From JAXMAO01 sp046350375 (GTDB lineage Bacteria; Planctomycetota; Phycisphaerae; UBA1845; UTPLA1): 64,000 nucleotides of DNA. Location: positions 248,001 through 312,000 of the forward strand of contig JAXMAO010000002.1 in NCBI GenBank assembly GCA_046350375.1, in the 5' to 3' direction. The notes under the pieces are model-generated. The model was not told the DNA's origin, made no database searches, and saw only the letters and a list, made by a program, of their open reading frames with translations. Every line of letters begins with the position of its first letter. The first letter of the stretch is position 1. Shown here one piece after another: positions 9,017 through 17,132 of this stretch. A program made the position numbers and the translations under genes.

Positions 9017-9652
9017 ATGCGCGTCGCCGAGGCCGCCCGCTGCGTCATCGAGCTCTACCCCAAGGTCTTCTTCGCCTGCCACCAGCGCCACGTCGAAGAC
9101 CCGCGCACCCGCACGCGCGTCAGCGCCCATCAGAAATCAATCCTCGATCACCTCGACGACCAGGAGCCCACGACGCTCACCGGCCTGGCCGCCCACATGG
9201 GCGTCACGCCGTCGACCATGTCCCTGGCCATCGAGCGCCTCGTCCGGGCCGGCTATGTCCTGCGCGTCCGCGACCGGGCCGACGGGCGGCGGGTGCATCT
9301 GCGGCTCTCGGCCGACGGGGCGCGAATCAAGCGGGCCGGCTCGGTGCTCGATCCGGCGCGGGTGCGGCGCGTGGTGGGGCGGCTATCGGCGGCCGAGCGC
9401 GTCGAGGCGGCCCGCGGGCTGGCGCTGCTGGGCTATGCGGCGCAGCTCGAGATGCACAGCAAGGTGTTGTTTGGCCTGAGATCGGGCGGTCGGCGGCGGC
9501 GCCCTGCGCCCCCGGAGCTGCCCGAAGGAGTCACTCATGTTGAAGATCGCACTAATCGTCTGCGGCGCGCTGGTGGGGCTCGTGGTGCTCGTGACGCTGG
9601 TGGGCCTGCTGCTGCCGCGCGGCCACGTCGCGACCGGGGCCGTTCGGCTTGA
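9017..9652 (+). CDS. MarR-family transcriptional regulator
   Basis: Winged-helix regulator. Residues about 35-100 hold the domain: LTGLAAHMGVTPSTMSLAIERLVRAG is the helix-turn-helix and RVRDRADGRRVHLRLSADG is the wing. About 155 residues would be normal, but this frame runs to 211 aa and its last 40 residues overlap the downstream gene by 116 nt in another frame. That tail is Ala/Arg/Gly-rich and probably not real, so either the stop was lost through an indel near 9495-9510 or the overlap is genuine. Likely represses itself and the SRPBCC gene through the operator at 8971-8995. ATG 9017 has no ribosome-binding site and may be leaderless. Confidence 0.85.
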   Translation: MRVAEAARCVIELYPKVFFACHQRHVEDPRTRTRVSAHQKSILDHLDDQEPTTLTGLAAHMGVTPSTMSLAIERLVRAGYVLRVRDRADGRRVHLRLSADGARIKRAGSVLDPARVRRVVGRLSAAERVEAARGLALLGYAAQLEMHSKVLFGLRSGGRRRRPAPPELPEGVTHVEDRTNRLRRAGGARGARDAGGPAAAARPRRDRGRSA

Positions 9653-10061
9653 ACGCGCGCCCGACGCGGTGTGGGCCGCCGTCACCACGGTGGAGGAGTT
9701 CACCCGCTGGCGCGGCGACCTGAAGGGCGCCGAGCGACTGCCCGACAAGAACGGCCGGCCGGTGTGGCGCGAGACCGACAAGCATGGCCAGACGATGACG
9801 CTGGAGTGCGAGGAGTGGTCGGCGCCGCGGCGGCTGGTGACGCGGATCGCCGATGCGGGGCTGCCCTTCGGCGGAACGTGGACGATCGAGATCGAGCCGG
9901 CCGGCGCGGGCTGCACGGTGCGCGTGACGGAGAATGGTGAGGTTTACAACCCGATTTTTCGGTTTATGGCGCGGTTCGTGTTCGGACACCGCGCGACCCT
10001 GCGCGGATACCTTCTGGCGCTGGCGAAGAGATTTGACGCTCCGGTGGCGCTGCTGGACTGA
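9537..10061 (+). CDS. SRPBCC (START-like) family protein, membrane-anchored
   Basis: One N-terminal transmembrane helix (IALIVCGALVGLVVLVTLVG) is followed by a polyketide-cyclase/START-like domain (residues 30-170) with the typical ERAPDAVWAAVTTVEEFTRW opening and a WTIEIEPAGAGCTVRVTENG strand pair. Such domains bind a hydrophobic ligand in a cavity; the ligand is unknown. GAAGGAG lies 7-13 nt before ATG 9537. It is co-transcribed with marR, so it may bind or clear the compound sensed by that regulator; that is inference. Confidence 0.75.
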   Translation: MLKIALIVCGALVGLVVLVTLVGLLLPRGHVATGAVRLERAPDAVWAAVTTVEEFTRWRGDLKGAERLPDKNGRPVWRETDKHGQTMTLECEEWSAPRRLVTRIADAGLPFGGTWTIEIEPAGAGCTVRVTENGEVYNPIFRFMARFVFGHRATLRGYLLALAKRFDAPVALLD

Positions 10062-10219
10062 TCATTTCGGTCGCACCATGCAGCCGAACCCGACGGTTTG
10101 AGATTCGCGTGTACCACGCGCGATGCGCGGCCAGCGGCGTCGTCGGAACAACAGTAATTGCAAATAGTTAAGCGTGGCTGTCACGCCCGCCAGCGCATCC
10201 GATCCAGAACGGCACACCC

Positions 10220-10248
10220 TTGAAAGTGCACCAGATCGGTGCTAAATT
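10220..10248 (+). promoter_or_regulatory. Sigma70-type promoter of the isc operon
   Basis: TTGAAA at 10220-10225, a 17-nt spacer and TAAATT at 10243-10248. Transcription would begin near 10255, giving a leader of about 25 nt before the Rrf2 regulator ATG at 10281. The upstream 10062-10219 stretch contains AT-rich patches (for example near 10150-10170) but no gene. Autoregulation by the Rrf2 protein is expected, but no clear IscR-type palindrome was recognised. Confidence 0.65.
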
Positions 10249-10280
10249 CCATCGCGGCCGTTGCAGGCGGCCGGACACTT

Positions 10281-10766
10281 ATGCTGGCGCTGACCAAGAA
10301 AACGGATTATGCGCTGATCGCCTTGGCGCACCTGGCGCAGAGCGGGGCGACGACGGCGACCGCCCGCGGCATTGCCGAGCGCTACCACATTCCGGCGGCG
10401 CTGCTGATGAACGTGCTCAAGGCGCTTTCGGCGCGCGGCGTGGTGCGGTCGGTGCGCGGCGCGAAGGGCGGCTATGCGCTGGCCGTGCGGCCGGACGAGT
10501 ACACGCTGTTTGACCTGATTATGGCGGTCGAAGGGCCGGTGCGGTTTGTGCAGTGTGCGGGCGGCGAGCCGAGCCCGGCGCGCGGCGTGTGCGAGCTGCT
10601 GGGATCGTGCCCGGTGTCGCGCCCGGCGCGGCGGGTGCACGATCGGCTGGAGCGGTTCCTGCGCGAGATTACGCTGGCGGAATTGTCGGATGCCCCGCTG
10701 TGCTGCGGGCCCGAGGTGGCGGTGCCGGTGCCGCTTCGCACCGGAGCGATGGAGGCGCGGACATGA
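10281..10766 (+). CDS. iscR: Rrf2-family regulator, IscR-like
   Basis: Winged-helix regulator heading the isc operon. It begins LALTKKTDYALIALAHLAQ, and the helix-turn-helix segment ARGIAERYHIPAALLMNVL is typical of Rrf2 proteins. Three cysteines in the order C-x13-C-x5-C after residue 95 match the place where IscR binds its [2Fe-2S] cluster, although spacing differs; an extra CC pair lies near residue 148. 161 aa. ATG 10281 is preferred to the in-frame 10239 because the latter lies within the promoter. Its stop overlaps the iscS start in an ATGA. It likely senses Fe-S status and represses the operon. Confidence 0.88.
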   Translation: MLALTKKTDYALIALAHLAQSGATTATARGIAERYHIPAALLMNVLKALSARGVVRSVRGAKGGYALAVRPDEYTLFDLIMAVEGPVRFVQCAGGEPSPARGVCELLGSCPVSRPARRVHDRLERFLREITLAELSDAPLCCGPEVAVPVPLRTGAMEART

Positions 10767-11977
10767 GATTGCCCATCTACCTGGACAACAACGCGACGAC
10801 GCCGGTCGACCCGCGCGTGCTCGAGGCAATGCTGCCTTATTTCAAGGAGCACTTCGGGAACGCGGCCAGCCGCAATCACGAATTCGGGTGGCATGCGGAG
10901 CAGGCGGTCGAAACCGCGCGCGAGCAGGTCGCGCGGGGGATCAACGCATCCAGCAAGGAGATCGTCTGGACCAGCGGCGCGACCGAGGCGAACAACCTCG
11001 CCATCAAGGGCGTCGCGACGATGTATCGCGAGCAGGGCAACCACATCATCACGCAGGTGACCGAGCACAAGGCGGTCATCGATCCCTGCAAATACGTGGA
11101 GCAGAACGGCTGCGACGTGACGTTCCTGCCGGTCGACAAGCATGGCCGCGTCTCGGCCGAGCAGGTGCGGGCCGCGATGACCGACAAGACGATCCTGGTC
11201 TCGATCATGCACGGCAACAACGAGATCGGCACGCTTCAGCCGATCGGCGAGATCGGCGCGCTGTGCAAGGAGCGCGGCGTGCTGTTCCACACCGACTGCT
11301 GCCAGACTTTTGGCAAGGTGCCGATCGACGTCGAGGCGATGGGCATCGACCTGCTGTCGTGCTCGGGCCACAAGATCTACGGACCCAAGGGAGTGGGCGC
11401 GCTGTACGTGCGGCGCAAGCGGCCGCGGGTGCGGTGCGAGCCGGTGCTGCACGGGGGCGGACACGAGCGCGGCATGCGCAGCGGCACGTTGAACGTGCCG
11501 GGCATCGCCGGCATGGGCAAGGCGGCCGAGCTGTGCTTCCAGAACATGGCCGCCGAGACGGCGCACGTCGGCGCGCTGCGTGACCGGCTGAAGGACGGGC
11601 TGTTCAGCCAGCTGGACGACATCTTCCTGAACGGCCACGCGACCGAGCGCACGCCCAACAACCTGAACATCAGCTTCCTGTACGTCGAAGGCGAGTCGCT
11701 GATGATGGGCTTTTCGGACATCGCGGTGAGCAGCGGCTCAGCATGCACCAGTGCGTCGCTCGAGCCGAGCTACGTGCTGAAGGCGCTGGGCGTCGGCGAC
11801 GACCTGGCCCACAGCAGCATCCGCTTTTCGCTGGGGCGATTCACGACGGCGGAAGAGGTGGACTACACGATCGAGCGCGTAGTGCACGCCGTGCGGCGGC
11901 TGCGCGAGATGAGCCCGCTCTACGAAATGGCCCGGGAGGGCATCGACCTGAGCAAGGTGCAGTGGGCGCATCACTGA
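10763..11977 (+). CDS. iscS: Cysteine desulfurase IscS
   Basis: PLP enzyme that takes sulfur from cysteine and passes it to IscU. 404 aa, the same length as E. coli IscS. Starts MRLPIYLDNNATTPVDPRV; the PLP lysine is in SCSGHKIYGPKG near residue 204 and the sulfur-carrying cysteine in SSGSACTSAS near residue 327. ATG 10763 forms an ATGA overlap with the regulator stop. Group I/IscS type because of the long cysteine loop. First enzyme of the isc operon. Confidence 0.96.
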   Translation: MRLPIYLDNNATTPVDPRVLEAMLPYFKEHFGNAASRNHEFGWHAEQAVETAREQVARGINASSKEIVWTSGATEANNLAIKGVATMYREQGNHIITQVTEHKAVIDPCKYVEQNGCDVTFLPVDKHGRVSAEQVRAAMTDKTILVSIMHGNNEIGTLQPIGEIGALCKERGVLFHTDCCQTFGKVPIDVEAMGIDLLSCSGHKIYGPKGVGALYVRRKRPRVRCEPVLHGGGHERGMRSGTLNVPGIAGMGKAAELCFQNMAAETAHVGALRDRLKDGLFSQLDDIFLNGHATERTPNNLNISFLYVEGESLMMGFSDIAVSSGSACTSASLEPSYVLKALGVGDDLAHSSIRFSLGRFTTAEEVDYTIERVVHAVRRLREMSPLYEMAREGIDLSKVQWAHH

Positions 11978-12049
11978 GAAGGGACCAACCGGGCCGGCGC
12001 GTCGGCGAAGCGAAATCGGCCGGCGGCGGCGACTGAGGGAGATGGCACG

Positions 12050-12469
12050 ATGTCGTACAGCAACCAGATCATCGATCACTATGAGAACCCGCGCAACGTC
12101 GGCTCGTTCGACCGGGCCGATCCGAGCGTCGGCACCGGGGTCGTGGGCGCCCCGGAATGCGGCGACGTGATGAAGCTGCAGATCAAGTGCGACGAGGCCG
12201 GGCGGATCCTGGACGCCAAGTTCAAGACCTTCGGCTGCGGCAGCGCAATCGCGTCGAGCTCGCTGGCCACCGAGTGGCTGAAGGGCAAGACCCTCGACGA
12301 GGCGCAGCAGATCAAGAACACCGACATCGTGAAGGAGCTGGCGCTGCCGCCGGTAAAGATTCACTGCAGCGTCCTGGCCGAGGACGCCATCCGGGCGGCG
12401 ATCGCCGACTATCAGAACAAGGTGCAGCAGCGCGGCGGCACCCCGGCGACGGCCGGCGGCGCGCGGTAG
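12050..12469 (+). CDS. iscU: Fe-S cluster scaffold IscU
   Basis: Scaffold on which [2Fe-2S] clusters are built from IscS sulfur. The N-terminus (IIDHYENPRNVGSFD) is nearly identical to proteobacterial IscU. All three ligand cysteines are present in PECGD, FGCGSAIASS and HCSVLAEDA; the HscA-binding loop is the LPPVK segment just before the last cysteine. 139 aa, with a short non-conserved C-terminal extension. GGGAG lies just upstream of ATG 12050. Confidence 0.96.
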   Translation: MSYSNQIIDHYENPRNVGSFDRADPSVGTGVVGAPECGDVMKLQIKCDEAGRILDAKFKTFGCGSAIASSSLATEWLKGKTLDEAQQIKNTDIVKELALPPVKIHCSVLAEDAIRAAIADYQNKVQQRGGTPATAGGAR

Positions 12470-12568
12470 GATGAGCGGTACGGGCGTGCGGCCGGACGGC
12501 GATTGCCCGGCCCGCGGCTGGAAAGGACTGACGGTCGAACGGTAGACATCAGGCAGGAGCGAACGAAC

Positions 12569-12898
12569 ATGGCGATTGGCTTGAGCGAGCGGGCGGCGTC
12601 GGAGATTCGGACGATCATCGAGCAGCAGAAGCTGCCCGAGCAGACCTTTCTGCGCGTGGGCGTGAAGGGCGGCGGGTGCAGCGGCTTTTCCTATTCGCTG
12701 GACCTGACCGACAGCATGAGCGAGAACGACGAGACGTTCGACCAGCACGGCGTCAAGGTCGTGTGCGACCCGAAGAGCTACCTGTACTCAACGGCGTGTC
12801 GATCGACTTCAAGGACGAGGTCATGGGGCGCGGGTTCGTCTTCAACAACCTGAACGCCTCGCACACCTGCGGGGTGCGGCAGCAGCTTCAGCGCCTGA
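12569..12898 (+). CDS. iscA: IscA-type A-type carrier (frame broken twice)
   Basis: A-type Fe-S carrier. Frame one gives MAIGLSERAASEIRTIIEQQ ... GGGCSGFSYSLDL with the first ligand cysteine. At about 12787 the frame changes; the next piece is NGVSIDFKDEVMGRGFVFNN-LNASHTC. A single extra G in the run 12871-12874 then hides the C-terminus. Adding one C at 12787 and removing one G restores the family ending TCGCGSSFSA with the second and third cysteines and a stop at 12896-12898, giving about 109 aa. Both changes lie in short homopolymers, so the gene is probably intact in the organism. AGGAGCGAAC precedes ATG 12569. Confidence 0.9.
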
Positions 12899-13012
12899 CG
12901 TCCGCCCGCCGGGCGTCGTTCGTCGGCCGGCAGCCCGTTCGGGCGGTCGGCTCGACCCGTTGACGCCGCCGCGCGGCGACCCACAGGCGGCCGCTGCGGC
13001 AGGAGGCGAACC

Positions 13013-13621
13013 GTGGCTGAGACGCGACTCCAGGTCTATCCGACCAAGTGCGCGGACCTGCGACATGCTGTCGCACGCACCGCTGGCGTGTGAAGACCGC
13101 CACGCGCTCTACGAGCACGTCGCCGGGGCAGACTATTTCGAACTGTTCGGCCTGCCGCGGAGCTGCTGCTCGACCTGGCCGATCTGCAACGGCGCGCTAC
13201 GTCGGCATCTGTCGCAACATTCACCCGGACGCGGTGGCCGGACAATCGAGCGAGATGCAACTGCTGGCGCGCCGGCTGTCGGCGACGGTGAACCGCGCTA
13301 CGACACGCCTGCGCCAGCTGTCGCGGGCCGAGTATCTGCTGGAAGTGCCGGGGCGCTCGTCGGCGGACGACAAGCGCGTGCCGGCGGACCTGCTGGAGCG
13401 CGTCAGAGCTGCGCGAGCAGATCGACACGGCCAAGTCGACCGGCGACGCGGCGACGCTGGCGGCGCTGCGCCGCACGGTCGAAGCCGACGCCGCCGCGGC
13501 GCAGGGGCGGATCGCGGCGCTGGCCGAGCAGGTATCGGCCGGCGCGTCCGGCGTGGGTGACGAGCTGCGGCGGCTGCTGAACGCGATGAAGTACTATCAC
13601 AACCTGCTGGCGCAACTGTGA
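13013..13621 (+). pseudogene. hscB: HscB co-chaperone (several frameshifts)
   Basis: J-domain co-chaperone that delivers IscU to HscA. Pieces lie in three frames: GADYFELFGLPR (near 13123-13160), then RYVGICRNIHPDAVAG with the HPD motif and ATTRLRQLSRAEYLL (about 13197-13400), then LREQIDTAKSTGDAATLAAL to NAMKYYHNLLAQL (about 13410-13621). A perfect AGGAGG at 13001-13006 precedes GTG 13013. One removed G near 13050 would give KCATC, an N-terminal zinc pair as seen in some HscB proteins. At least four indels are needed. Position between iscA and hscA confirms identity. Likely sequencing errors, not decay. Confidence 0.82.
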
Positions 13622-15525
13622 TGAGCGACGGGCGCGAGACGATTGTCGGCATCGACCTGGGCACGACCTTTTCGCTGGTCGCCGCGTGCGACGAGCGCGG
13701 GCCGGCCGTGGTGCGCGACGAGCGCGGCGAGGGGCGCGTGCCGTCGGTGGTCAGCTTCTCGCCCGATGGCTCGGTTCGCATCGGCTGGGAGGCGCGCGAC
13801 CACGCGGTCGAGTTCCCCGAGACGACGGTCTATTCGATCAAGCGGCTGATGGGCGTCGGCGGCGAGACGCTGGCGAAGGAGATTCCGCACCTGGCGTATG
13901 CGGTCGTGCCCGGCGAGCGCGACTCGGCGGCGGTCGCGATCGGCAATCGTCGCGTCACGCCGCAGGAAATCTCGGCCCTCATCCTGCGCGAGCTGAAGCG
14001 CCGCGCCGAGGCGCACCTCGGGCGGCCGGTGCGCAAGGCGGTCGTGACCGTGCCGGCCTATTTCGACGACTCGCAGCGCCAGGCGACGCGCGACGCGGCC
14101 GAGATCGCCGGCCTGCAAGTGGTGCGAATCGTCAACGAGCCGACCGCCGCGGCGCTGGCCTACGGCCTCGGGCAGCGCGCCGCGCCGTCGGCCGCGCCCA
14201 CCGTGGCCCTGCCGATCGGCGACAAGTCGAAGTGCACCGCGCCGGGGACTCCGGCGGGCGAGCCGGCCGGCGAGCCGCAGCGGATCGCCGTGTTCGACCT
14301 GGGCGGCGGCACGTTTGACCTGTCGATCCTGCGGCTGCACGCCGGAGTGTTCGAGACGCTGGCGACGCACGGCGACACGCACCTGGGCGGCGACGACTTC
14401 GACCGGGTGCTGATCGAGCTGGCGCAGCGCGAGGTGGCGGCGCGGTTCGGCGTGGCGATCGACGCGCCGGCGACGCGCCAGGCGCTGCGGCTGCTGGCCG
14501 AGCGGATCAAGATTCGCCTGTCGCAGCAGGAGGAGGCCCGCATCGAGCTGGACCTGGGCGACGGGCGGGTCTATTCGCGCGTCATCGCGCGCGGCGAGTT
14601 CGAGTCGCTGGCTTCGCCGCTGGTCGAGCGCGTGCTGGCGGCCTGCCGCGCGGCACTGACCGACGCGGGGCTGTCGCCGGGCGACCTGGAGCGCGTCGTC
14701 CGGGTGGGCGGCTCGACGCGCATGCCGCTGGTGCGGCGGCGCGTGGCGGAATTCTTCGGGCAGGCGCCCTACACGGCGCTGGACCCGGACGAGGTGGTGG
14801 CGCTGGGCGCAGCCGTGCAGGGCGAGATTCTCAGCGGCGGGCGGCGCGACCTGCTGCTGCTGGACGTGACGCCGCTGTCGCTGGGCATCGAGACGCTCGG
14901 CGGCGCGATGGGCAAACTGATTCTGCGGAACACGCGCGTGCCGTGCCAGGCGCGCGAGCTGTTCACGACGTTTGTCGACGGGCAGACGGCCGTGAAGATC
15001 AAGGTGCTGCAAGGCGAGCGCGAGCTGGCGCGCGACTGCCGGCTGCTGGGCGAGTTCGAGCTGCGCGGCGTGCCGCCGATGCCGGCCGGCATCCCGAAGA
15101 TCGAGGTCAGCTTTCTGATCGACGCGAACGGCATTTTGAACGTATCGGCCCGCGAGCAGCGCAGCGGGCGCGAGGCGAGCATCCAGGTCGTGCCGGCCCA
15201 CGGGCTGACGCGGGCCGAAGTGGCGAAGATCGAGCTGGACGCGATTCGTTTCGCGCGCGACGACATGACGGCGCATCGCCTGATCGACCTGCGAAACCAG
15301 GTGGAGTTCGACCTGCACAAGACCCGGCAGGCGCTCGAGCGCGTCGGCGCCCGTCTGCCGGCGGCCGAGCGCGGCGCGATCGAACGCGGCATGGTCGAGC
15401 TGCGCCGCCTGGCCGACACGACCAGCGACGCCGAGCAGTTGTACGAAGCGCTGCACAAGTTCGGCCACGCCACGGTGCGCCTGGCCGAGCTGGCGATCAC
15501 GGCGGCGCTGCAGGAGTCGGTCTAG
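13621..15525 (+). CDS. hscA: Fe-S chaperone HscA (Hsp70 family)
   Basis: Specialised Hsp70 that uses ATP to release clusters from IscU. 634 aa. ATPase domain 1-385 with GIDLGTTFSLVAACDE, phosphate-2 and adenosine motifs (AVFDLGGGTFDLSIL, VVRVGGSTRMPLVRRRV) and substrate domain after the linker region DLLLLDVTPLSLGIET. A short Pro/Ala insertion (about 185-215) interrupts the ATPase domain relative to DnaK. ATG 13621 overlaps the hscB stop (TGATG), so the pair is coupled. Confidence 0.93.
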   Translation: MSDGRETIVGIDLGTTFSLVAACDERGPAVVRDERGEGRVPSVVSFSPDGSVRIGWEARDHAVEFPETTVYSIKRLMGVGGETLAKEIPHLAYAVVPGERDSAAVAIGNRRVTPQEISALILRELKRRAEAHLGRPVRKAVVTVPAYFDDSQRQATRDAAEIAGLQVVRIVNEPTAAALAYGLGQRAAPSAAPTVALPIGDKSKCTAPGTPAGEPAGEPQRIAVFDLGGGTFDLSILRLHAGVFETLATHGDTHLGGDDFDRVLIELAQREVAARFGVAIDAPATRQALRLLAERIKIRLSQQEEARIELDLGDGRVYSRVIARGEFESLASPLVERVLAACRAALTDAGLSPGDLERVVRVGGSTRMPLVRRRVAEFFGQAPYTALDPDEVVALGAAVQGEILSGGRRDLLLLDVTPLSLGIETLGGAMGKLILRNTRVPCQARELFTTFVDGQTAVKIKVLQGERELARDCRLLGEFELRGVPPMPAGIPKIEVSFLIDANGILNVSAREQRSGREASIQVVPAHGLTRAEVAKIELDAIRFARDDMTAHRLIDLRNQVEFDLHKTRQALERVGARLPAAERGAIERGMVELRRLADTTSDAEQLYEALHKFGHATVRLAELAITAALQESV

Positions 15526-15590
15526 GTTGACCGCATCGATTGCGCGGCGCGCGGCGGCTTCGCGGCCGCAGGCCGAACAGGAAGAAAGCC

Positions 15591-16043
15591 ATGGGCGGAC
15601 AGAACCCCTACATCGCCGGCGCCGCCGTGCAGCGGCCGGTGCGGAAGTACCGGCTGACGATCATCGACGAGCAGAAGCAGGTGCACGCGATCGAGATCGA
15701 CCCCGCCAGGGTGCCGTTCGGCGACCACGGGCTGCCGGGCAGTATTCTCGACATCTGCATGGCGCACGGCATCGAACTCGACCACGCCTGCGGCGGCGTG
15801 TGTGCGTGCAGCACCTGTCACGTCTACGTGAAGGAAGGGGCCGATTCGTGCAACGCCGCGACCGACGACGAGGAGGATCAGCTCGACGAGGCCTACGCGC
15901 TCAAGCCGAATTCGCGCCTGGGCTGCCAGTGCGTGCCGAACGGGACGCGCGACGTGGTGGTCGAGATTCCGACCGTGAATCGAAACCTGGCGCGCGAGCC
16001 GCACGGGCCCGAGGGCATGACCACGCCGCACGACGAGGCCTGA
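15591..16043 (+). CDS. fdx: [2Fe-2S] ferredoxin of the isc operon
   Basis: Adrenodoxin-type ferredoxin that supplies electrons for cluster assembly. Cysteines in HACGGVCACSTCHVYV and the last ligand in RLGCQC near residue 108 match the family. Compared with E. coli Fdx there is an N-terminal extension of about 15 residues and a C-terminal one of about 20. 150 aa. AGGAAGAAAG just before ATG 15591. Lies between hscA and iscX as in canonical isc operons. Confidence 0.94.
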   Translation: MGGQNPYIAGAAVQRPVRKYRLTIIDEQKQVHAIEIDPARVPFGDHGLPGSILDICMAHGIELDHACGGVCACSTCHVYVKEGADSCNAATDDEEDQLDEAYALKPNSRLGCQCVPNGTRDVVVEIPTVNRNLAREPHGPEGMTTPHDEA

Positions 16044-16088
16044 CATTGCGGGCCGCGCGCGAGCGCGCGTGAACCACGAGAGCCAACC

Positions 16089-16313
16089 ATGCCGCGAACG
16101 CTGAAGTGGACCGACAGTGAGGAGATCGCGCTGCTGCTGCACGAGCGGCGGCCGGAGCTGGACCCGCTGACGGTCCGCTTTACCGATCTGCGCGAGTGGG
16201 TGATCGCGCTGCCCGGTTTCGGCGACGACCCGCACACCTCGAACGAGGCCAAGCTCGAGGCGATTCAGATGGCCTGGCTCGAGGAGTGGAAGGACGCCCG
16301 CGAAGACGCGTGA
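16089..16313 (+). CDS. iscX: IscX (Fe-S assembly regulator)
   Basis: Small acidic protein (74 aa) that binds IscS and tunes cluster assembly, proposed iron donor or regulator. LKWTDSEEIALLLHE, the TVRFTDLREWV core and DDPHTSNEAKLEAIQMAWLEEW follow the family end to end. Last gene of the isc operon. Confidence 0.95.
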   Translation: MPRTLKWTDSEEIALLLHERRPELDPLTVRFTDLREWVIALPGFGDDPHTSNEAKLEAIQMAWLEEWKDAREDA

Positions 16314-16398
16314 ACCGCTCTCCCCCGCCGGCCGATTCCCGCTACAATCCGCCGCCTGTCGGGCGCTGCCGGAGCGGCGCCGCGCCGGGCGCCCCCTG

Positions 16399-17124
16399 AT
16401 GTCCGCCGAACCTGCCATCACCGTCGTGCGCGTGGGCTCGGGCCCGCCGCGGCCGCGGCCGGCGCTGCGCAGCTTTCCCAGCCACGTGCGCATCTGGCTG
16501 GTGACGGCGGTCGGGCTGGCGGCCGACCTGTGGACCAAGCAGTGGGCCTTCGACTCGCTTCAGCCGGCCGAAACGCGGCCGCTGATTTCGGGCTGGCTGC
16601 AACTGCGGCTGTCGCTGAACCCCGGGGCGCTGTTCGGCATGGGGCGGGCGCTGGCGCCGCTGTTCGTCGGGGCGTCGGTGCTGGCGCTGATGTTCGTGCT
16701 CTACCTGTTCGCCCATTCGCACGCGCGGCAGCGGATCATGCACCTGGCGCTGGGCTGCGTGCTGGCAGGCGCGCTGGGCAACCTCTACGACCGCACACTC
16801 ATCTCGGCCTACGTCTGGCGGAACACGCAGGACGAGTCGCAGTACGTCGGCACGTTCATCCGGCGCGACGCCCAGAGCGTCACCATCGGCGACTTTCCGT
16901 CCGGCGCCCATCCGCGGATGCTGCCGATCACCCCGGAGACGGTGGACATGCCGCGGCCGGTGGTTCGCGACTTCCTGCAGATCACCAAGCACGCCGCCGG
17001 CATTCACCTGTGGCCGTGGATTTTCAACATCGCCGACGTGCTGCTGGTGGTGGGCGTGGGGACACTGCTGGGCGTCTTCTGGTTCGAGGGGCGGCGGCGC
17101 GACCGCAACGTCGATTTCCGCTGA
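16399..17124 (+). CDS. lspA: Lipoprotein signal peptidase II, with insertion
   Basis: Inner-membrane aspartic peptidase that removes signal peptides from lipoproteins, fitting the many lipoproteins in this window. 241 aa, longer than the usual 160-170. It has DLWTKQWAF, LNPGALFGMG, GNLYDR with the first catalytic Asp, and FNIADV with the second. An insertion of about 50 residues lies between GNLYDR and the VVRDFL segment, and the N-terminus carries a proline-rich cytoplasmic extension. A TACAAT box lies near 16342-16347. Convergent with the molybdopterin oxidoreductase that ends at 17133. Confidence 0.92.
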   Translation: MSAEPAITVVRVGSGPPRPRPALRSFPSHVRIWLVTAVGLAADLWTKQWAFDSLQPAETRPLISGWLQLRLSLNPGALFGMGRALAPLFVGASVLALMFVLYLFAHSHARQRIMHLALGCVLAGALGNLYDRTLISAYVWRNTQDESQYVGTFIRRDAQSVTIGDFPSGAHPRMLPITPETVDMPRPVVRDFLQITKHAAGIHLWPWIFNIADVLLVVGVGTLLGVFWFEGRRRDRNVDFR

Positions 17125-17132
17125 GGCGCGGC

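Noticed and set aside
13597..15468. 623-residue minus-strand frame over hscA
   Set aside because: Antisense shadow in GC-rich DNA; the plus strand encodes an unmistakable Hsp70.
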